The position numbers and the translations under genes were made by a program. A DNA stretch of 64,000 nt from contig OX467086.1 in the NCBI GenBank assembly GCA_950106755.1, positions 31,886,001-31,950,000 of the forward strand, in the 5' to 3' direction. The notes under the pieces are model-generated. The model saw nothing but the letters and a program-made list of their open reading frames with translations. It was not told the DNA's origin and ran no database searches. Positions 23,501-37,269 of this stretch are shown here, one piece after another. This DNA comes from Climacium dendroides (Eukaryota > Streptophyta > Bryopsida > Hypnales > Climaciaceae). Position 1 is the stretch's first letter, and the number at the start of each line of letters is the position of its first letter.

Positions 23501-26500
23501 AATGGTGAAAGCATGAATTGGCTAAATGTCTGACCTCTGATCTTTGAATGGAAATGGGGTTTGAGGGAATTACAGCCTACTGTGCACACCTTCACCTTGG
23601 AAGGATGAGACCTGTCACTAAGGTAGTCAACTGTAATTTATCAGATTCTTGTTAGTGGTGGTGCATTCTTTGTGTAGGTTCTTTGGAAGTCATGCATCGA
23701 ACACTTCTTGTCCACACTGTTACACGATTAAGTTTGTTGACATAATTGTAACATATCTACGAGCTTTATTCTTTTTTATTGTGTCACAGCTCTATGTCAT
23801 AATTAGGTTACCAGTTGTAGAGTCACTGTAAGCTCATAAAGGACTATGATGTATGAGCTCATATTTGCTCATAAAGGTGTACTATGATGTATGTAAGTAT
23901 AAAGTAAGTTGCCAGTCCAAATTAAAGTAAAAGTATTTTTTTAAAAATTTTTAAAAATTTATTCATAAAAACTTTGAAATACACTTTCACTATATGTCCA
24001 AATGCCACAAAACAAACGTGCCAAGGGTTTTCCAATGGTATCAAGAATGTGACTTGGGGATGCACGGTCTGGGAGATCTCAATGTGACAAACAAACAAAT
24101 TGAAACAAAACAAATAGCCAAACTTAAGGTATAGATGTACAAATGTCAAAGTTATAATGTTGCACTGGTGATTGGAATTGTCAAGAATTATCTTTGGAAA
24201 TTGATGTTGGGATATATATGTGTCTCTATATAATTGTATGGGATCATAAAGACCCCTTTTATTATACAACATTTGTTGAATCTTATTTGTCAATTTTAAT
24301 TAATTATTTTCTCATGGATGCCTTTAACCATTGGGTATGGCATATGATGTATTGTTCAATTGTACAAAAATTTGAAGTATAATGCTGTTGCAATTTGGGA
24401 AGTTATAGAGTTATAAATCAATTTCAAAGTCACATATATATAAATTTGCTTTTGATCGTTCTTTTGGTGGAAGCATTCCAAAAAAGAATTACATTTTCTC
24501 TTTTTAAAGTCATGGCAACTATGTTTTTCTTCCATATTGCCATAACTACATCATCAAGATCCATCTCCATCAACATTGTTAAAAGTTGGCATTCATATGA
24601 GGCTAAAGAATAGAATTCAATTTAAAAAAATATTAATGTATGGATATAGATCATATTTCAATGTCTTAATCCCTTAACTTGGGAATTTCTTTTAACTTTT
24701 TGCATATTTTTTTATACTACATAAATATATATTATTTACCTCAATTTCATCACATTCATCATATAAAAAGTGTGAATTTAAAAAAGTCAAGTATTAGTTT
24801 GAATAAATGAGAAGTATTGTGTTCAACAAAGCCTTTGGAACCCTTCAATTCATTGTCCATATTTTGGTCTTCAAAGCATTGAGGGGTTAATAGAATTAAA
24901 AGCATAAACCTACAAAAGCAAAATAATTGCTATATATTTGTACACAAGCTAATTCAACTAATGTGAGAGTTTGAATAGCATGATATCCTTTACACTAATT
25001 TGAGTAAATGTTTGCTTATTGTGTTTTAAATAGCACTAATACAAATCCATCCAAAGTTGTTTAATATGATTTAATATGAATAGTGAATAATGAATCCAAC
25101 ACATTTATTTATATGAACTAAAATGGTATGCATTGAATAGAAATATACATACTATCCACAACAACTCTACTCATTGTAACATCCGTGTATACTTCAATAT
25201 ATATATTATATATAATACTTAGTTTTATTATTATTGATAGGTTCATTCTCAAATCTCAATGAACTTATTGATTGATAGATTGGAAGAAGACAATTAGTTT
25301 TTACAAGTGGTGGTATGACAATGAACTTATTGATTGATAGATTGGAAGAAGGCAATTAGTTTTTACAAGTGGCGGTATGAGGATGACAATCCATACGGAA
25401 TACATCAAAATGTAGTAATTGTGAACTTACTAAAATTTCAAACCTCATTTAAACATAGTAATTTAACTTTTCTTCAAATTACTTTAGTTAGGAAAACATG
25501 GGGGCTCATGTTTACTTTCAGCTACAAAATATGTTTGTGATTTGAATCATCCATTCAAAAATTATAGACAAAGTTGAGAGAGAATGAAAATGAACCTCTA
25601 TACCCCTCTCTAAACTTTGTCCATAACTTTCTATTGAAAGATTCAAATCAAGAAGGGGCACTATCAAAAAACATAGAATCTACATGCGATAAAATATAGG
25701 GTCTAATATATTAATTCTAAGTAAAATTTGAAAAAAAATAATATATAATATAGGGTGCTTTGAGAGTGAAAAAACATTATTATATGTAATAGAGTACAAA
25801 CGAAAAAACATGGAATTATATAAATAATACATCTAAAATAGCATGGAAAAAAAAGCTTAGTGATAAGCAAATATAGTAGGGTGCTAAGTGCTAACATGTC
25901 ACTAGATCTCAATCATGGGATATGGATGAATAGTGGTGCTTTGTTGTGCAAAATGTGGAGATGAATGACAAACAACAACAGGCCAAAAGATCACATATTG
26001 CATATCCAAAGTGCAATTTTGTTTTGTGGGGTTGAGGGTTCCAATGTGTACTTTAGGGTTTACAGAAAAAAGAAATCACTGTGCATTTATGAAATTGTTG
26101 CTTGCCTCATTGATGCATTTGTGGTTTTGTTCTTTCTACGTGATTGAATTTTGAAAGTTGTTTTGAAACATTTTCTGGTCACTAGTTTATAATTAGTCTT
26201 TACGAAGAAGGCATGCATTGCAATTCCAAAGTAGGGTTGAAGTCATTGTAGCATTTTGAATCTACAGAAATGATGGCATCACTATTATTTTTGAGGTTTT
26301 CACTTATAGATCCTAATTTGAACGAGAAGTTTCTTATTAGAATTTTGCAATGTGTATTTAGGGTTCTTCATCTCAAGTCACAAATGTTGCTTTGTCATTC
26401 AAAATTCACATTTAGAGTCTCCAAGCAATTTCAAATTTCACATTCTTGGTTCTAAGGCCAAGGTTGGGCTTCACATATTGTAGAAGACTTTGAGGTTTTG

Positions 26501-28360
26501 GGCCACTAAGTGCTACAAAGATGAGGGTGAAAATTTATTTTCAAAAGCAAGATGAATCAGCTTTTGTTTTGGCAAAACTACAACATTTTTGAGAATTTGT
26601 AGGCATTGTAGATCTTATTGCCCAACTATAACCTTTGTGTGATGCCATTGGAGCAATTGTTGTAGGTACACCTAGGCCAATTGTGGAACATACTAGAAGT
26701 GTTTGGAAACAAGAAGCTACATGTGCCTATTGGATCAAAATTAGAAACCGTAGCTTTAATTTTGGCCTCCCTAGTACATGGTGGACGCTAGTGAGTTCTT
26801 GAACTTCCTCTATCTTATTTCTTTGGGTTTATAAGGTTGTTTGGTGTTCCCTTGTTCTTGTTCAAAGTTTGTTACCTATTGATCTATATTTTTGCTGAAT
26901 TCAAATGCATTGTTGTAGATATGAGGACTGGCGTGGCACTTGATGCTTTTGGCTTTGAATGTAGTGTTTAGATTCACAATTGTTTGTAGGAATTTATGCA
27001 ATCTCTTCTAACTTGTGGTCAATGGGTGCAAATGTTGTTGTTTCATTGCCACATTTGTACTTGTCATTGCAGTATTGTACTGACCTTTATACATCTTTTT
27101 GCAAATTTTTGGAGGATTTCATAGCATTGGAGATGTGGTTTTTCCTTTTTGTTTTTTCCTTTCCTACCTATTCTGACAACTTGTGATCATAGTTTTTGGC
27201 ATGCTACAGATGCTCTAGGAATTTTTAATTCACTATAGCCTATAAAGGTGGAGGTCACAAGAGTTTTGTAGAATGTTCATTAATATAATATGTACTTGTG
27301 TAGATGAAGCATGACACCATGGCTTGTAAATGGTAGGATTGTTTCACTGTGTTTTTTAACACAAAACTACTATAACTATAGTTAATGTTTTGTTTCCCAC
27401 CTATATGAGAAATCCTTGTATTTGACTTTGTTTGTTTTGTTTTTTTGTTTTTTTCTGTTGTATATGTGTTTGCAAGATGGCTTGTAGTTTGTCATCATTT
27501 AAGGAATAAGTATATACTAAAATTACTAATTTGCCCATGGTTTCTATAATCTCTTTATATGCGGGTGACTACTTGGTCCAACTATTTGTTGTACTATAGA
27601 TTTGTATCCCCCTAAATTGTTTGTGTAGAACATGTTCAATGTGTTTGCTAAAATTCTACACCTTTGTCTAGGAATGAGCTACATGTTGCTATATATAAGT
27701 AAAATAGGTTACCTTTAAATGATCCCCCTAATGAATTATAAATACCAATAGGGTGCCAAAAAATACTAATATTTATCTTTATTTTAAAAAAATAGCATGC
27801 TTTATAATCCATTCTACAAGGTAAATAGCCCCCCATTATATATGATATTATTGCAAGTGTATACAAATTCTACAAGGGAGTGCCGTTCCCCCTAGTTCAA
27901 ACCATAATAGATTTTTGGAGATAATATATAACTCGAATGAACACATTTTTTTGGATGAACAAATTTTAAATTTTTTAAAATTACAAAGCTTAAATGAGGT
28001 TCAAAGGTCCGCTAAGTTTTCAACTTTTGTGGTTTTAATATGAGTAGTTATGCTACACCCTTGCTTCAAATTATCTCATATTCTTTATATGTTTGCAATG
28101 AATGTAACGAGAGACCAATTCCATTGTGTTCAAGACAATAATCATAACTACATTAAGCATGTTAGACATAATTATATTGTCTGCAAGATTACTAGTATAT
28201 TAGAGTTTTTGTTTGTAATAATATAGAAGTCAAATCTATACATCATTGCTACAATTGTTTTTAATGATTCAATTATGAACAACAAATATGTTGTTTCTAT
28301 TGTGTTTGATATAGAAGTAGCATAATTCCATACAATTTCAGAATTAGATTTTTACAAGTG
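23500..28360. other. AT-rich intergenic DNA with dispersed repeats
   Basis: No recognisable gene on either strand. The stretch at about 24,030-24,120 matches 50,275-50,385 (shared phrase GGAGATCTCAATGT near its middle), so it belongs to a dispersed repeat. Open frames are short and of low complexity. Confidence 0.45.
25261..25384. repeat. 62-bp tandem duplication
   Basis: Two copies of a 62-bp unit begin GAACTTATTGATTGATAG at 25,261 and 25,323 and differ at only a few positions. Confidence 0.85.
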
Positions 28361-28365
28361 TAGTC

Positions 28366-28510
28366 ACTAGTACAAATTCTTACTGGAAATACCCATTTTA
28401 AACCATGTCTTTGTGTTAAATTTGTGTATTTTTAAACATAATTGTATTAGTTTCAGCCCATATTTAACACAAAACCATGGTTTGAAATAATTTTTTCAAT
28501 GTGCACTAGT
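28366..28510. mobile_element. ~145-bp inverted-repeat element
   Basis: The ends ACTAGTACAAATT and (as reverse complement) ACTAGTGCACATT pair, and an inner pair built on CCATG..TTTGTGTTAAAT mirrors ATTTAACACAAAACCATGG. The size and structure suit a MITE. No convincing target duplication was found. Confidence 0.4.
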
Positions 28511-28540
28511 AAGTGTGAACACGTTTGAATGCAATTTAGA

Positions 28541-28612
28541 TGAAAATTGAATTAATTTAGATGAAAATGGATGAAAGTTGAATATAATTGAATGAAAATT
28601 GGATGAAAATTA
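28541..28612. repeat. Short tandem repeat of GATGAAAATTG-like words
   Basis: Four to five imperfect copies of GATGAAAATTGAAT-like units run in direct orientation. Confidence 0.55.
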
Positions 28613-28862
28613 CATTATTTTTAATAGTGCAAAAATAGTAATAGCTGTCAGTAATTTCCAATTATTTCTTTTGAACAAGAGAGTTGGAATAGTTTTGGTA
28701 TGTTTTCAGTTTCCACTTTATAAATCCATAGTTTATTTCTATGTATTAGTTTTTAAAATATATACTAAAAGAATCAAAAAAATTATTCAATTATCAACAA
28801 TTCAAGATCTTATTCAATTACTTTTAGTTAATATTGGTCTATATTGGTATTATTAAACTTAT

Positions 28863-29402
28863 TTAACCCCTAAGCACTCAAGTGACCATTTTTTGGTCGC
28901 TACCCAACTTCAGACAGCATTTTCGAGAATTTTTTTTTCAAATTATTTATTTATTTTTATTTTTAAATATTGGGCTATCTTTCAATATTTTTATACAAGA
29001 CTAAAATCATTACTAGCAAATAAAAATTATAAGAGAAATAGCACAAAGTGTTTAGAATTGGCGTAGTGTTGAAAAACTTACTATTTGGGAAAAGTGTTGA
29101 TGCTCTCATTATTAAATTTTATGCATTTTTTTACAATTCAATAGAAGCCACAATTTTGAACAATAAAAAAAATTCAAATGCTAAAGATAGAAATTATATT
29201 TTTGGTGAATTTTTAAAGTTATATCTTCAAAATTCATTTGAAGATAAACAAAAAATAGTTTTAAAATTCTAACTGTACAGATACTTTCTACTTTTTATTC
29301 TTCACATTATCTTCTTTAATGTGAACTTCAAAAGAGTTATAGAATTTATATTTTATAACACATTTGTGTTTTGTCCAAACCCCTTGGGCTTTTAGGGGTT
29401 AA
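28863..29402. mobile_element. TTAA-bounded 540-bp element
   Basis: TTAACCCCTAAGCACTCAAG at the left end pairs with GGGCTTTTAGGGGTTAA at the right, with TTAA at 28,863-28,866 and 29,399-29,402. The left end continues GTGACCATTTTTTGGTCG, also found in variant form at the left ends of the elements at 36,004 and 52,190. The 74-codon frame inside has no recognisable features, so the element is non-autonomous. Confidence 0.6.
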
Positions 29403-29409
29403 TAGTAGA

Positions 29410-32110
29410 ATCCATACTCATATGATTATTTGATTACTTTTAGTTATAAGTAATGTAAACCCCCAAAAGACACCTCTTGTTTTCCAACACCCAAAATATG
29501 CATTTGCATAAACATTACCATGATTCAAAATCACAACATGTTTTCAAGAACAACCAATGAAAGGCAAAGAGTTTTTCAAAGCAACCAATAAGAGTTGAGA
29601 CAATTTGTGTTTCAAAGATGTTCATTTAAGGTGAATCAGCCTCTAGCATTATGTAGAGGGTATTGGTTGTTCACAACTTTGAAAATTTGTAAAATATTAT
29701 CTCAATGTCAAAAAATCACAAAACAACTTATGTTGGATTTTCTCTTCATTTTGCCAATAAGCTCATACAAATTTTTTTGGTCATGTGGCTACTAAGATAG
29801 TGGGTTCAAAAAAAGTATTGAAGTGCACATACCTTAGTTATCCTATATGACCCCTTAGTCAAAACATCAATTCTTGGGGAGTGCACTTAGTTCTACTACA
29901 ACAAACTACGTGCAAACAAATGGTTTCTAATAAACTATAATTTTAACTTCAAATTTTGAGCATTGTTTACTAATGACTATAGGATTCTACTCCCAAAATT
30001 TCAAACTCAAATAAAATATGGAATGATTTCTAGAAGAGGTTAAAAATGCACTAAAATGGCATGCTTTTTTAACTCAAATATTTTTAGAGAATACATTTAG
30101 ATTACCATTGCATCAATATTCAACTCAAAATGAGCTTTTAATAGAGAGTTATTTTTAGAAATTTTTTGTTCATTTTTTAGACAATTTTTTCTTATATAAT
30201 ATAGGGGTGTGAAAGTTATTTTTTAGTTCTACAATGTATATTTTTACTTTAAAAATTTGTAACTAATTATTATTAACAAATAAAAACATCAATAATTGAA
30301 AACATAAACTTTCAAAGTAGAAAAATCTATTCATATTTTTTAATTTAATTTTATTTAAAATTAAAAAAGTATATAGAAGGTCCAGAGTTTTGTTCACACG
30401 TAGTTTTTAATGAACTCTCTAAGTGACCCCTGTGAGCATCAATTTCCAAAGTTCCAAAGCAAGATTGGTGTATCTAAAGTGGATATATAACCAACATATG
30501 ACATGTAGAGAACCCATCATATACACCTAGAAGATGACCCACTATAGTCTTGCATTAATCCATGACAAAATATTTTAATATATGAGATTTGGCCTACATT
30601 ATGTATTAGTTAGAGACTACAACAATATCTTGGATGATGGTGATGAAGTGGTTAGTGAGTACAATAGGAAATTCCACCTTTTGAGTGTAAATTTATTATA
30701 GAAAGTGAATTTTATAGGCCTTCATATTGATGACATGTTAGAAAAGATTGTAGCTATTATAAGTGAATAAGTTGATCATTATGTTGAAACACTTTTTGTT
30801 AGTTTTGAGGCAATTTAGAGATTCTTTTGGACCAATTGAACATGCATTTCAAAAACCCATAACAAATTCCTCACATTTTTCTTTATGCGGGATGTTTTTT
30901 TCTTTTAAATTTCAACAATGCCAACAAAGCAAACCATTTGGTTTAAATTACAATTCACAATAAGGTCGAAGGTTCTGGAAGCGCACATGCTCTAAAATCA
31001 CACACAAATATAAACATTTTGAACATGTTACCTTTTCATAACCTTCAACAATGTACAAAAAAGTTTACATTTTACAAGGTAGGCAGTTTTGGGACCCTAT
31101 GCCATTTCAACTTCAAAATTTCATAACAATTCCAGAAAGCTTCAAAAAAATATAAGACAACTTGGGTTAAATGCCAATTGTACTTGTCCTTCAAGAAAAA
31201 TTTACTGAAAAATATTTCGAGAAGCTTCACCTCCCAAAATTCAGTTTCAGCTCTTAAATGAGGAATTTATGGACCTTGTACCTTATACTTAATATATCTC
31301 ACAATTTTGTACATAGTGTGCACACAATTATTCCACTCAGTAAATAATATTGAACTGAGGGACACATGAAATCTGCACATATATGAATTACACACATGTG
31401 TTGAACTCACATATTTAGAAGAATTGAAGATGTTCTTGTTAGATAAGGACATCTAGTTTCATGTCATCTATCATCCTAATTGCAAACTACACTAAATAGT
31501 GAAATTAGGTTGCCTTAACAAATTTTTCATTTTCTATGAAGTGCCATTGTGGCGATATTAAATGTAATAGTGATGCTCCAAATTTCAACATTCATTCACA
31601 TAATGAATAGAAATCATCACATTAGCACATATCACATATCCATAATTATATTTTCATTCACAATTTGGCGATTTCATCCAAGATTTTTTTTAATTTGAAG
31701 TTTTATGGCGATTTATAGGATTTTTTTCATGTTTTTTTTTCTATAGGCATGGTGCCAGGCCAAAAAATTTGGCTTAATTTTGCACCAAATCGCTAGAAAA
31801 AAAACACTACTTAACAATTAGGTTGCCTTACCCTAAAAAAGTTACTTTACAAGCCATCAAAGTCAACAAATACTTTTAAAAATATTTCCATTTGTACACA
31901 TGGAAGTTTATGAGTCCCAATTATAACAATACCTAATTCAAAGTAGTGTTGACTCTTGTACAATAAATATTTATATAGTGTCAAATGTCAAGAAATTAGT
32001 GTGGGGCAACCTATTTAGTGTATGTCATGTTTTCATCCATTTGCATGGTCAATTAGTCATGCATTCATTCTTTACAGTCATTCTCAATCATCTAAAATAT
32101 GAAAGCATTT
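29410..32110. other. AT-rich intergenic DNA with dispersed repeats
   Basis: No gene seen. The segment 31,080-31,300 matches 52,700-52,915 in the same orientation (shared words AAAAATTTACT and TTATGGACCT), indicating another dispersed family. Confidence 0.45.
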
Positions 32111-32117
32111 GTAAGTT

Positions 32118-33685
32118 TTAATCCCTTGAGGATCAAATGTTCAAAATTCAAACAACGGATGAACTCAAATATATCCCAAGCTTACAAAGCTACATTTTTC
32201 ATTGATTAATTTTTTTTTTTATAGATTTTGACTTGTGCTAGTTTTTTAACACTTGAATGCACACTATAGATTTTAAAGACTTTGATTTGGAAAAAATTCT
32301 ACAATTCAATGGATACTAATAGGCATAACTTCAAAATGTAACTTTTTAAGTTCAAAAAACGACCCTTCAAAAACAACTGGAATAAAAAAAATTAAGAAAG
32401 TACAGTAAAAATCATCAAAAATAACTAGGAAAAATTTGGATCAGATCTGAAATTTTAAAAATTGTACAACTATTTCTGAAAATTTTAAAATTTTCAATGT
32501 TTCTAATTTTGAATATCTATAAATTATTCTTAAAGAAATTTAGATAAAGAATACATTTACACATGAATAGAAAAAATCAATTCAGAAATGGGAGTCTTGA
32601 AAAAGTAGGAAGAATAAAGTGTTGAAAGCCAAGAAAAGCAAATGTGTAGGTTGCCAAATTGTCCAAATTCAAAAATTAAATTAATTTGGCATCAAAGTGC
32701 CGAAATTGACCTAAACATAAAATATGATTAGAGGTTAAGAGATTGAACTAAAAGGAAAAATATTCTTGTGAAAATCATAAATATTCAATCTGCAATTGAT
32801 TTTTGTGTTGATTTTACAAGGGGGGTTTTCAATTTTTAGTTTCAAATTTAATTGAAAAATATTTTTTAGTATAGCAATTGATATAACTATATAGATATGA
32901 TTTGTAAATCATATTTTACAACTATTGTTTGAGAGTATTCATTAAATTATTATTCTAAGTTGCATTTCATTATACATCTTCAAAATTTTTGATATCTAGA
33001 TTACCTTTTAGTCTTTAAGGGGGTAATTACAATTATGAAAGACTTAAAAATTACCATGATTTTTATGGTTGGGGCATATTGTTGCACTGGTCGTAGTATT
33101 AAATTTTATTGTTGAATAAAAACAATAGTTAGTTAATAGTTAGTTAATAATTAGTTTATGGTTAGTTTATGGTTAGTTAATAGTTAGTTAATAGTAAGTT
33201 AATAGTTAGTTAATAGTTGGTTAATAGTTAGTTAATAGTTGAATGGAATATATATAACTATCACGATATAGAATGCAATTTTTCCTCCAAAAAACACTTC
33301 TAGTGCAAAAATCTCATTTACAAAAAAGTTGTAACTCTACTAGCCTTGTTGGACAAGTTTAAGAAAAAAATTCTACCCAATTTTCTATTAACTACAACCA
33401 TTATTATTTTGAAATTTGTGTTCTCAAAATTCCTTTAAAAATATCTACATATTTCAAATGTTTGCCTCTAAGTTCTCAATATTTGAATTTTTTTAAAAAT
33501 TCTCATTGCACTAGAAATTACTAAAAAAAGACTAGTGTATGCACAATTTATTTGGCCTCCTTGTATTGGATGGTGATCTAGGATAAAATAGACTTCTTAT
33601 TTGCTTTTAATATTTTGAATGCATGAATCTAAGAACATTTAGTACTCAATTTTTTTAAATTGCACCCTAGTCTTCAAGGGGTTAA
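32118..33685. mobile_element. TTAA-bounded ~1.57-kb element (tentative)
   Basis: TTAATCCCTTGAGGA at 32,118 pairs with TCTTCAAGGGGTTAA ending at 33,685. The pairing is over only about 14 bases, so these could be ends of two different elements. No coding region inside. Confidence 0.35.
33123..33242. repeat. Minisatellite of TAGTTAGTTAA-like 11-mers
   Basis: About ten near-identical copies of an 11-bp unit (TAGTTAGTTAA and variants such as TGGTTAGTTTA) run head to tail. Confidence 0.9.
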
Positions 33686-34839
33686 TGCCTTAGAAAAGGT
33701 GTAACATGCCAAAATTATAATGTTTGTAAGCTAGTGTGCATTGATTTTCCAAAGACAAAAAATGATTTTTGCATTTGTTTAAAAATAAATTTTTGTATTT
33801 GCTTTGTATAAATAACTTCAACTACATTTTCATTTTAAAATGAAGTTTTCACATCCATTTGTTGCACCTCTAAATTTACTATTGTTAAAGTGACAAATAA
33901 TAAAGATGGGGATTAGTGATCCTAAAATGGGTTAGGGTAATTAGCCAAATGTTCATTATTGGAAGTTTTTTTTGAATTTACACTAAAGGCATGAAAAAAT
34001 TAAGTAAAAATTGAACAAAATTTAGCCAATTTTTTTAATTGTTGATGGGGACTATCTTCATCATTAATGAGATAGTCTAGTTATACTCTAAATCTTCTAT
34101 CTGATTATAGCACATGCTACCATCAATGTAGCCATGGTTCCAATATCTTGTATTTGTCTAATCAACCACAAATTTAAAATAAAATTGAACATCCATTTAT
34201 AATCTAGTGGTTGTCTATTTTTTGTCTTTAAAGTCTTCATCATTATCTTCATGTAGATCATCATGATTTCCATTGACTATATTTAGATCCTCATCAAGGC
34301 TTTCTTGTATATTTTCTTCAAAATCTTTTTACATATATATCATTATCTTTGTTTGGATGTCTACAACTTAAGCCACTTGTACACCAATAAATCTCATACT
34401 AAGTGTTTCCACAATGGAAGTTCCAAGAATTATAGGGATCTTTGCTCATTGGACAATTTGCAAAAAATGCAATCGACATAGCATATTTGGTGAAAACCCG
34501 AAAAAATTACAAAGTGAATTGTATCCATAATGGAAGATGACCATTATGGATACATTTTTTGGTGATTTGGGGGTAGTCTAGAAAGTGTTTGGGACCAATT
34601 GTGTAGCACACTTCAAAAATTCATAATAAGTCCATACATTGTCCCAAAAAATATAAAATTTCAATTGCTCTCTCCATTTCTCACATTGTCTTTATGTGGG
34701 AAAAAATTAACTTAAAAAAAATAATGTCAACAAGGCAAACTAGTCATTTTGCATGTCATAGGCTTATTTACCTTATACATTCAACACTTTCCTCTAGAAT
34801 TCCAATCTTTATGAGGTAGTATGCTCTAAAAGCAATCAT

Positions 34840-35469
34840 TTAACCCCTAAAGGTCCAAACACCATTTTTTGGCATCATAGTGATTTTGGGCAGCTTATTA
34901 CAAATGGATTTTTAAAAAATTTGCAGAACATGTGCCAAGAACTAGCTTTAAGGGGCAACAATTTTCATAACTTTTGACTGCATGGTTAAGAAGTTATTGC
35001 ATGATATGTAATTTTCAACATTTGGCGGGCAACTTAGGGAGCCCAAAAAACTTCTTTAAAAATCACTTTTTTAAGAAATAAAAATTTGAAATTGGTTCCT
35101 TAGACTTATATATACATGGAAAGCTTTAAATCATTCCATTTTGATTATTGAGATTAAAGTTTTGAGGAGTTTTAGTCTGTGAGTAGGTATGAAATCTCTA
35201 AACACCATTCCTACTCGCAAACTAAAACTCCTCATAGCTTTCATCTCAATTTCACAGAACATGTGCCCGTCGAATATTGAAAATTATATATTATGAAATA
35301 ATTTTTTAACCATGTAGTCAAAAGTTATGAAAATTGTTGTGCCTTAAAGCTACTTCTCGGGAACATGTTCTGTGAAATTTTCAAAGAAAAAAAATAAAAA
35401 CTCCATTTGTAGTGAGCTGCCCAAAATTGCTATGATGCCCAAAACAATGTTTGGACTTTTAGGGATTAA
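34840..35469. mobile_element. 630-bp foldback element with TTAA ends
   Basis: TTAACCCCTAAAGGTCCAAAC at the left end pairs with GTTTGGACTTTTAGGGATTAA at the right, and the pairing continues inward. The left arm (34,840-35,040) matches the reverse complement of the right arm (35,270-35,469) with shared blocks such as CATCATAG, TTTTGGGCAGCT and CAACAATTTTCATAACTTTTGACT. The centre also pairs, GAGGAGTTTTAGT with ACTAAAACTCCTC. RNA from it would form a long hairpin. No coding capacity. Confidence 0.75.
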
Positions 35470-35489
35470 GGTCTAGTCCACCTTTTCAT

Positions 35490-35860
35490 AGGTTTCTGTG
35501 GTCAAAAATATTTTTAGAACATTTTTCAGAGAAAGAAAAATAGATGTGGAACCTAACACAAGTGATTTTGTATTTTTCTAAGCATTTTTTAATTACTTAT
35601 AAATTTTCAAAGATTTGGGGCATAGGCATCTATTTGTGACTTGCAACTTGCAAGTGCGGAAATCAAAGACAATGATTGGTTCTTGCAATAGAAAAAAAAT
35701 TCCTCGATTCATTCAATTGCTAAAGTGGTTCATTTAAGGATCATCTCATCTCCATTCTCTAGCTAAAAATAAGGAAGATTTGAATGAGACGGTCAATTTT
35801 AGAGCATACTACTTTAGGACATCTTGATAAAACTTACAAAGATTTCAATCACTACAACAC
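35490..35860. repeat. Dispersed repeat, inverted relative to 7.8-8.48 kb
   Basis: Contains TTGCAACTTGCAAGTG, CCAATCATTG-like and GTGGAACCTAACACAAGTG words that recur in reverse complement at 7,845-8,470. This copy lacks the ~380-bp insertion present there. Confidence 0.6.
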
Positions 35861-36003
35861 ATTGGGCAAAAGCCCTTATAGCTTTCAACTTTAATGGGAC
35901 ATCTTACAAAACTCCATAGTATGTCTACCCCTCACATCAATGTTGAATGCAAGAATTTAAAATAAAAAAATTTGGATAGAATTTTATGAATTCGAAATTT
36001 TCT

Positions 36004-37269
36004 TTAACCCATTAAGAACTGGTCAACCATTTCTTGGTCGAAATTGACATTTTTTCCTTTTTAGCCAGCATTTGATAAAGAATTTGGGGTTGGATGAAAG
36101 GGGACAAGCGTGGGGAATTTAGAAATGAATGTATTGGAACAAAAATTGGGAAATTTTGTGCTAGCATGCACTTTAGGGGTTCAAAAAACCAATGACATAT
36201 GGATTGAAAATACATAGAGATCCATTATAATATCTACATTGGGATGTTCAAATGCCACAAAATATATTGTGGAGCCCCAAGCATTCACATGGATTCCAAT
36301 TGGTATGGGTAGATCTTCCAAATTTAGTATTTTTTTATCATCATACTACTAAAATCATAAGTCCCTCTGTAATATCACAAATGCTACCATTAATACGAGG
36401 GGCTCGCGCTTGCTATGCTACACATTCATTGTATCACATATTAGTAAAAATTTGATATATTTGAATAGTATGTATGATAATGATTTCAATAAGTCTTTAA
36501 AATAATTATTTTAATTATTTTATAAAAATATTTCCAATCATACATACATAGAAATCATATTTCACACAATGTGATATTACTGAAATAGAGTAGCAATTCA
36601 CAATCACCTCTGTAATATCACTTTTTACAAAGGGTGATATTATAGAAACAATATAGTCGTTGCAATTGAGGTGATATTAAAGAGGATCAATATGGTGATA
36701 TTATAAAGGTAATAATTCCATTGCTTTTCTTGGTTTTATACTTCTTTTGCATTTCTATGATTTTGTGCTTTTGTGAGCTTTGAGCTTCTGATTTCAATTT
36801 TCTATTGCTACTACCAAATGATTTGAGAAATTTATTAGATTGAACCGATTTTGGATTTCACAACAATTAAATTGTTTATGAAGCTTTTGAGATTTACAAG
36901 TTTTTCTTTTAAATTCTTCTATTTGGATTGCCATTGTTTGTAACAATTGAGTCAAATTTCTAATGCATTCTATTGTATGTGTATCTTTTACCGTATTCAT
37001 CATTGTATGTATTTCATTCATTATTCATTAAATTTCTATTGTTTATTTCAATATATGCTTATTTATAAAAAAATCATATGAAGATTTTAGTAATTTTTAT
37101 TTGAAGATTTATTGAAATTCTTGCTCTGCATTCTATCTAATACATAAAAATTCTAATGAAATTCTAATGGTGAATGCATAGCATAGCAAGCACCAACCGC
37201 TAGTGTTCCCTTAAAATCAAAAAAAGTCTTGCCCACCCCAAAAATCAACCACGGTCCTTAATGGGTTAA
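36004..37269. mobile_element. TTAA-bounded 1.27-kb element carrying a nested repeat
   Basis: TTAACCCATTAAGAAC at the left pairs with TCCTTAATGGGTTAA at the right; TTAA occupies 36,004-36,007 and 37,266-37,269. Left and right termini resemble those of the element at 52,190-53,076 (for example ATCAACCACGGTC before the right end). Its middle is occupied by the dispersed element described next, so it seems to be a composite. Confidence 0.55.
36337..37205 (-). repeat. Dispersed ~850-bp element, copy 2 (inverted)
   Basis: Reverse complement of 13,358-14,206. Ends contain GCTTGCTATGCTACACATTC and its mirror GAATGCATAGCATAGCAAGC. The minus strand holds a 75-codon frame at 36,794-37,021 with the segments VKDTHTIECIRNLTQLLQ and IQIEEFKRK, which has a counterpart in copy 1. 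The protein is not recognised; the second segment looks helical. Confidence 0.65.
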
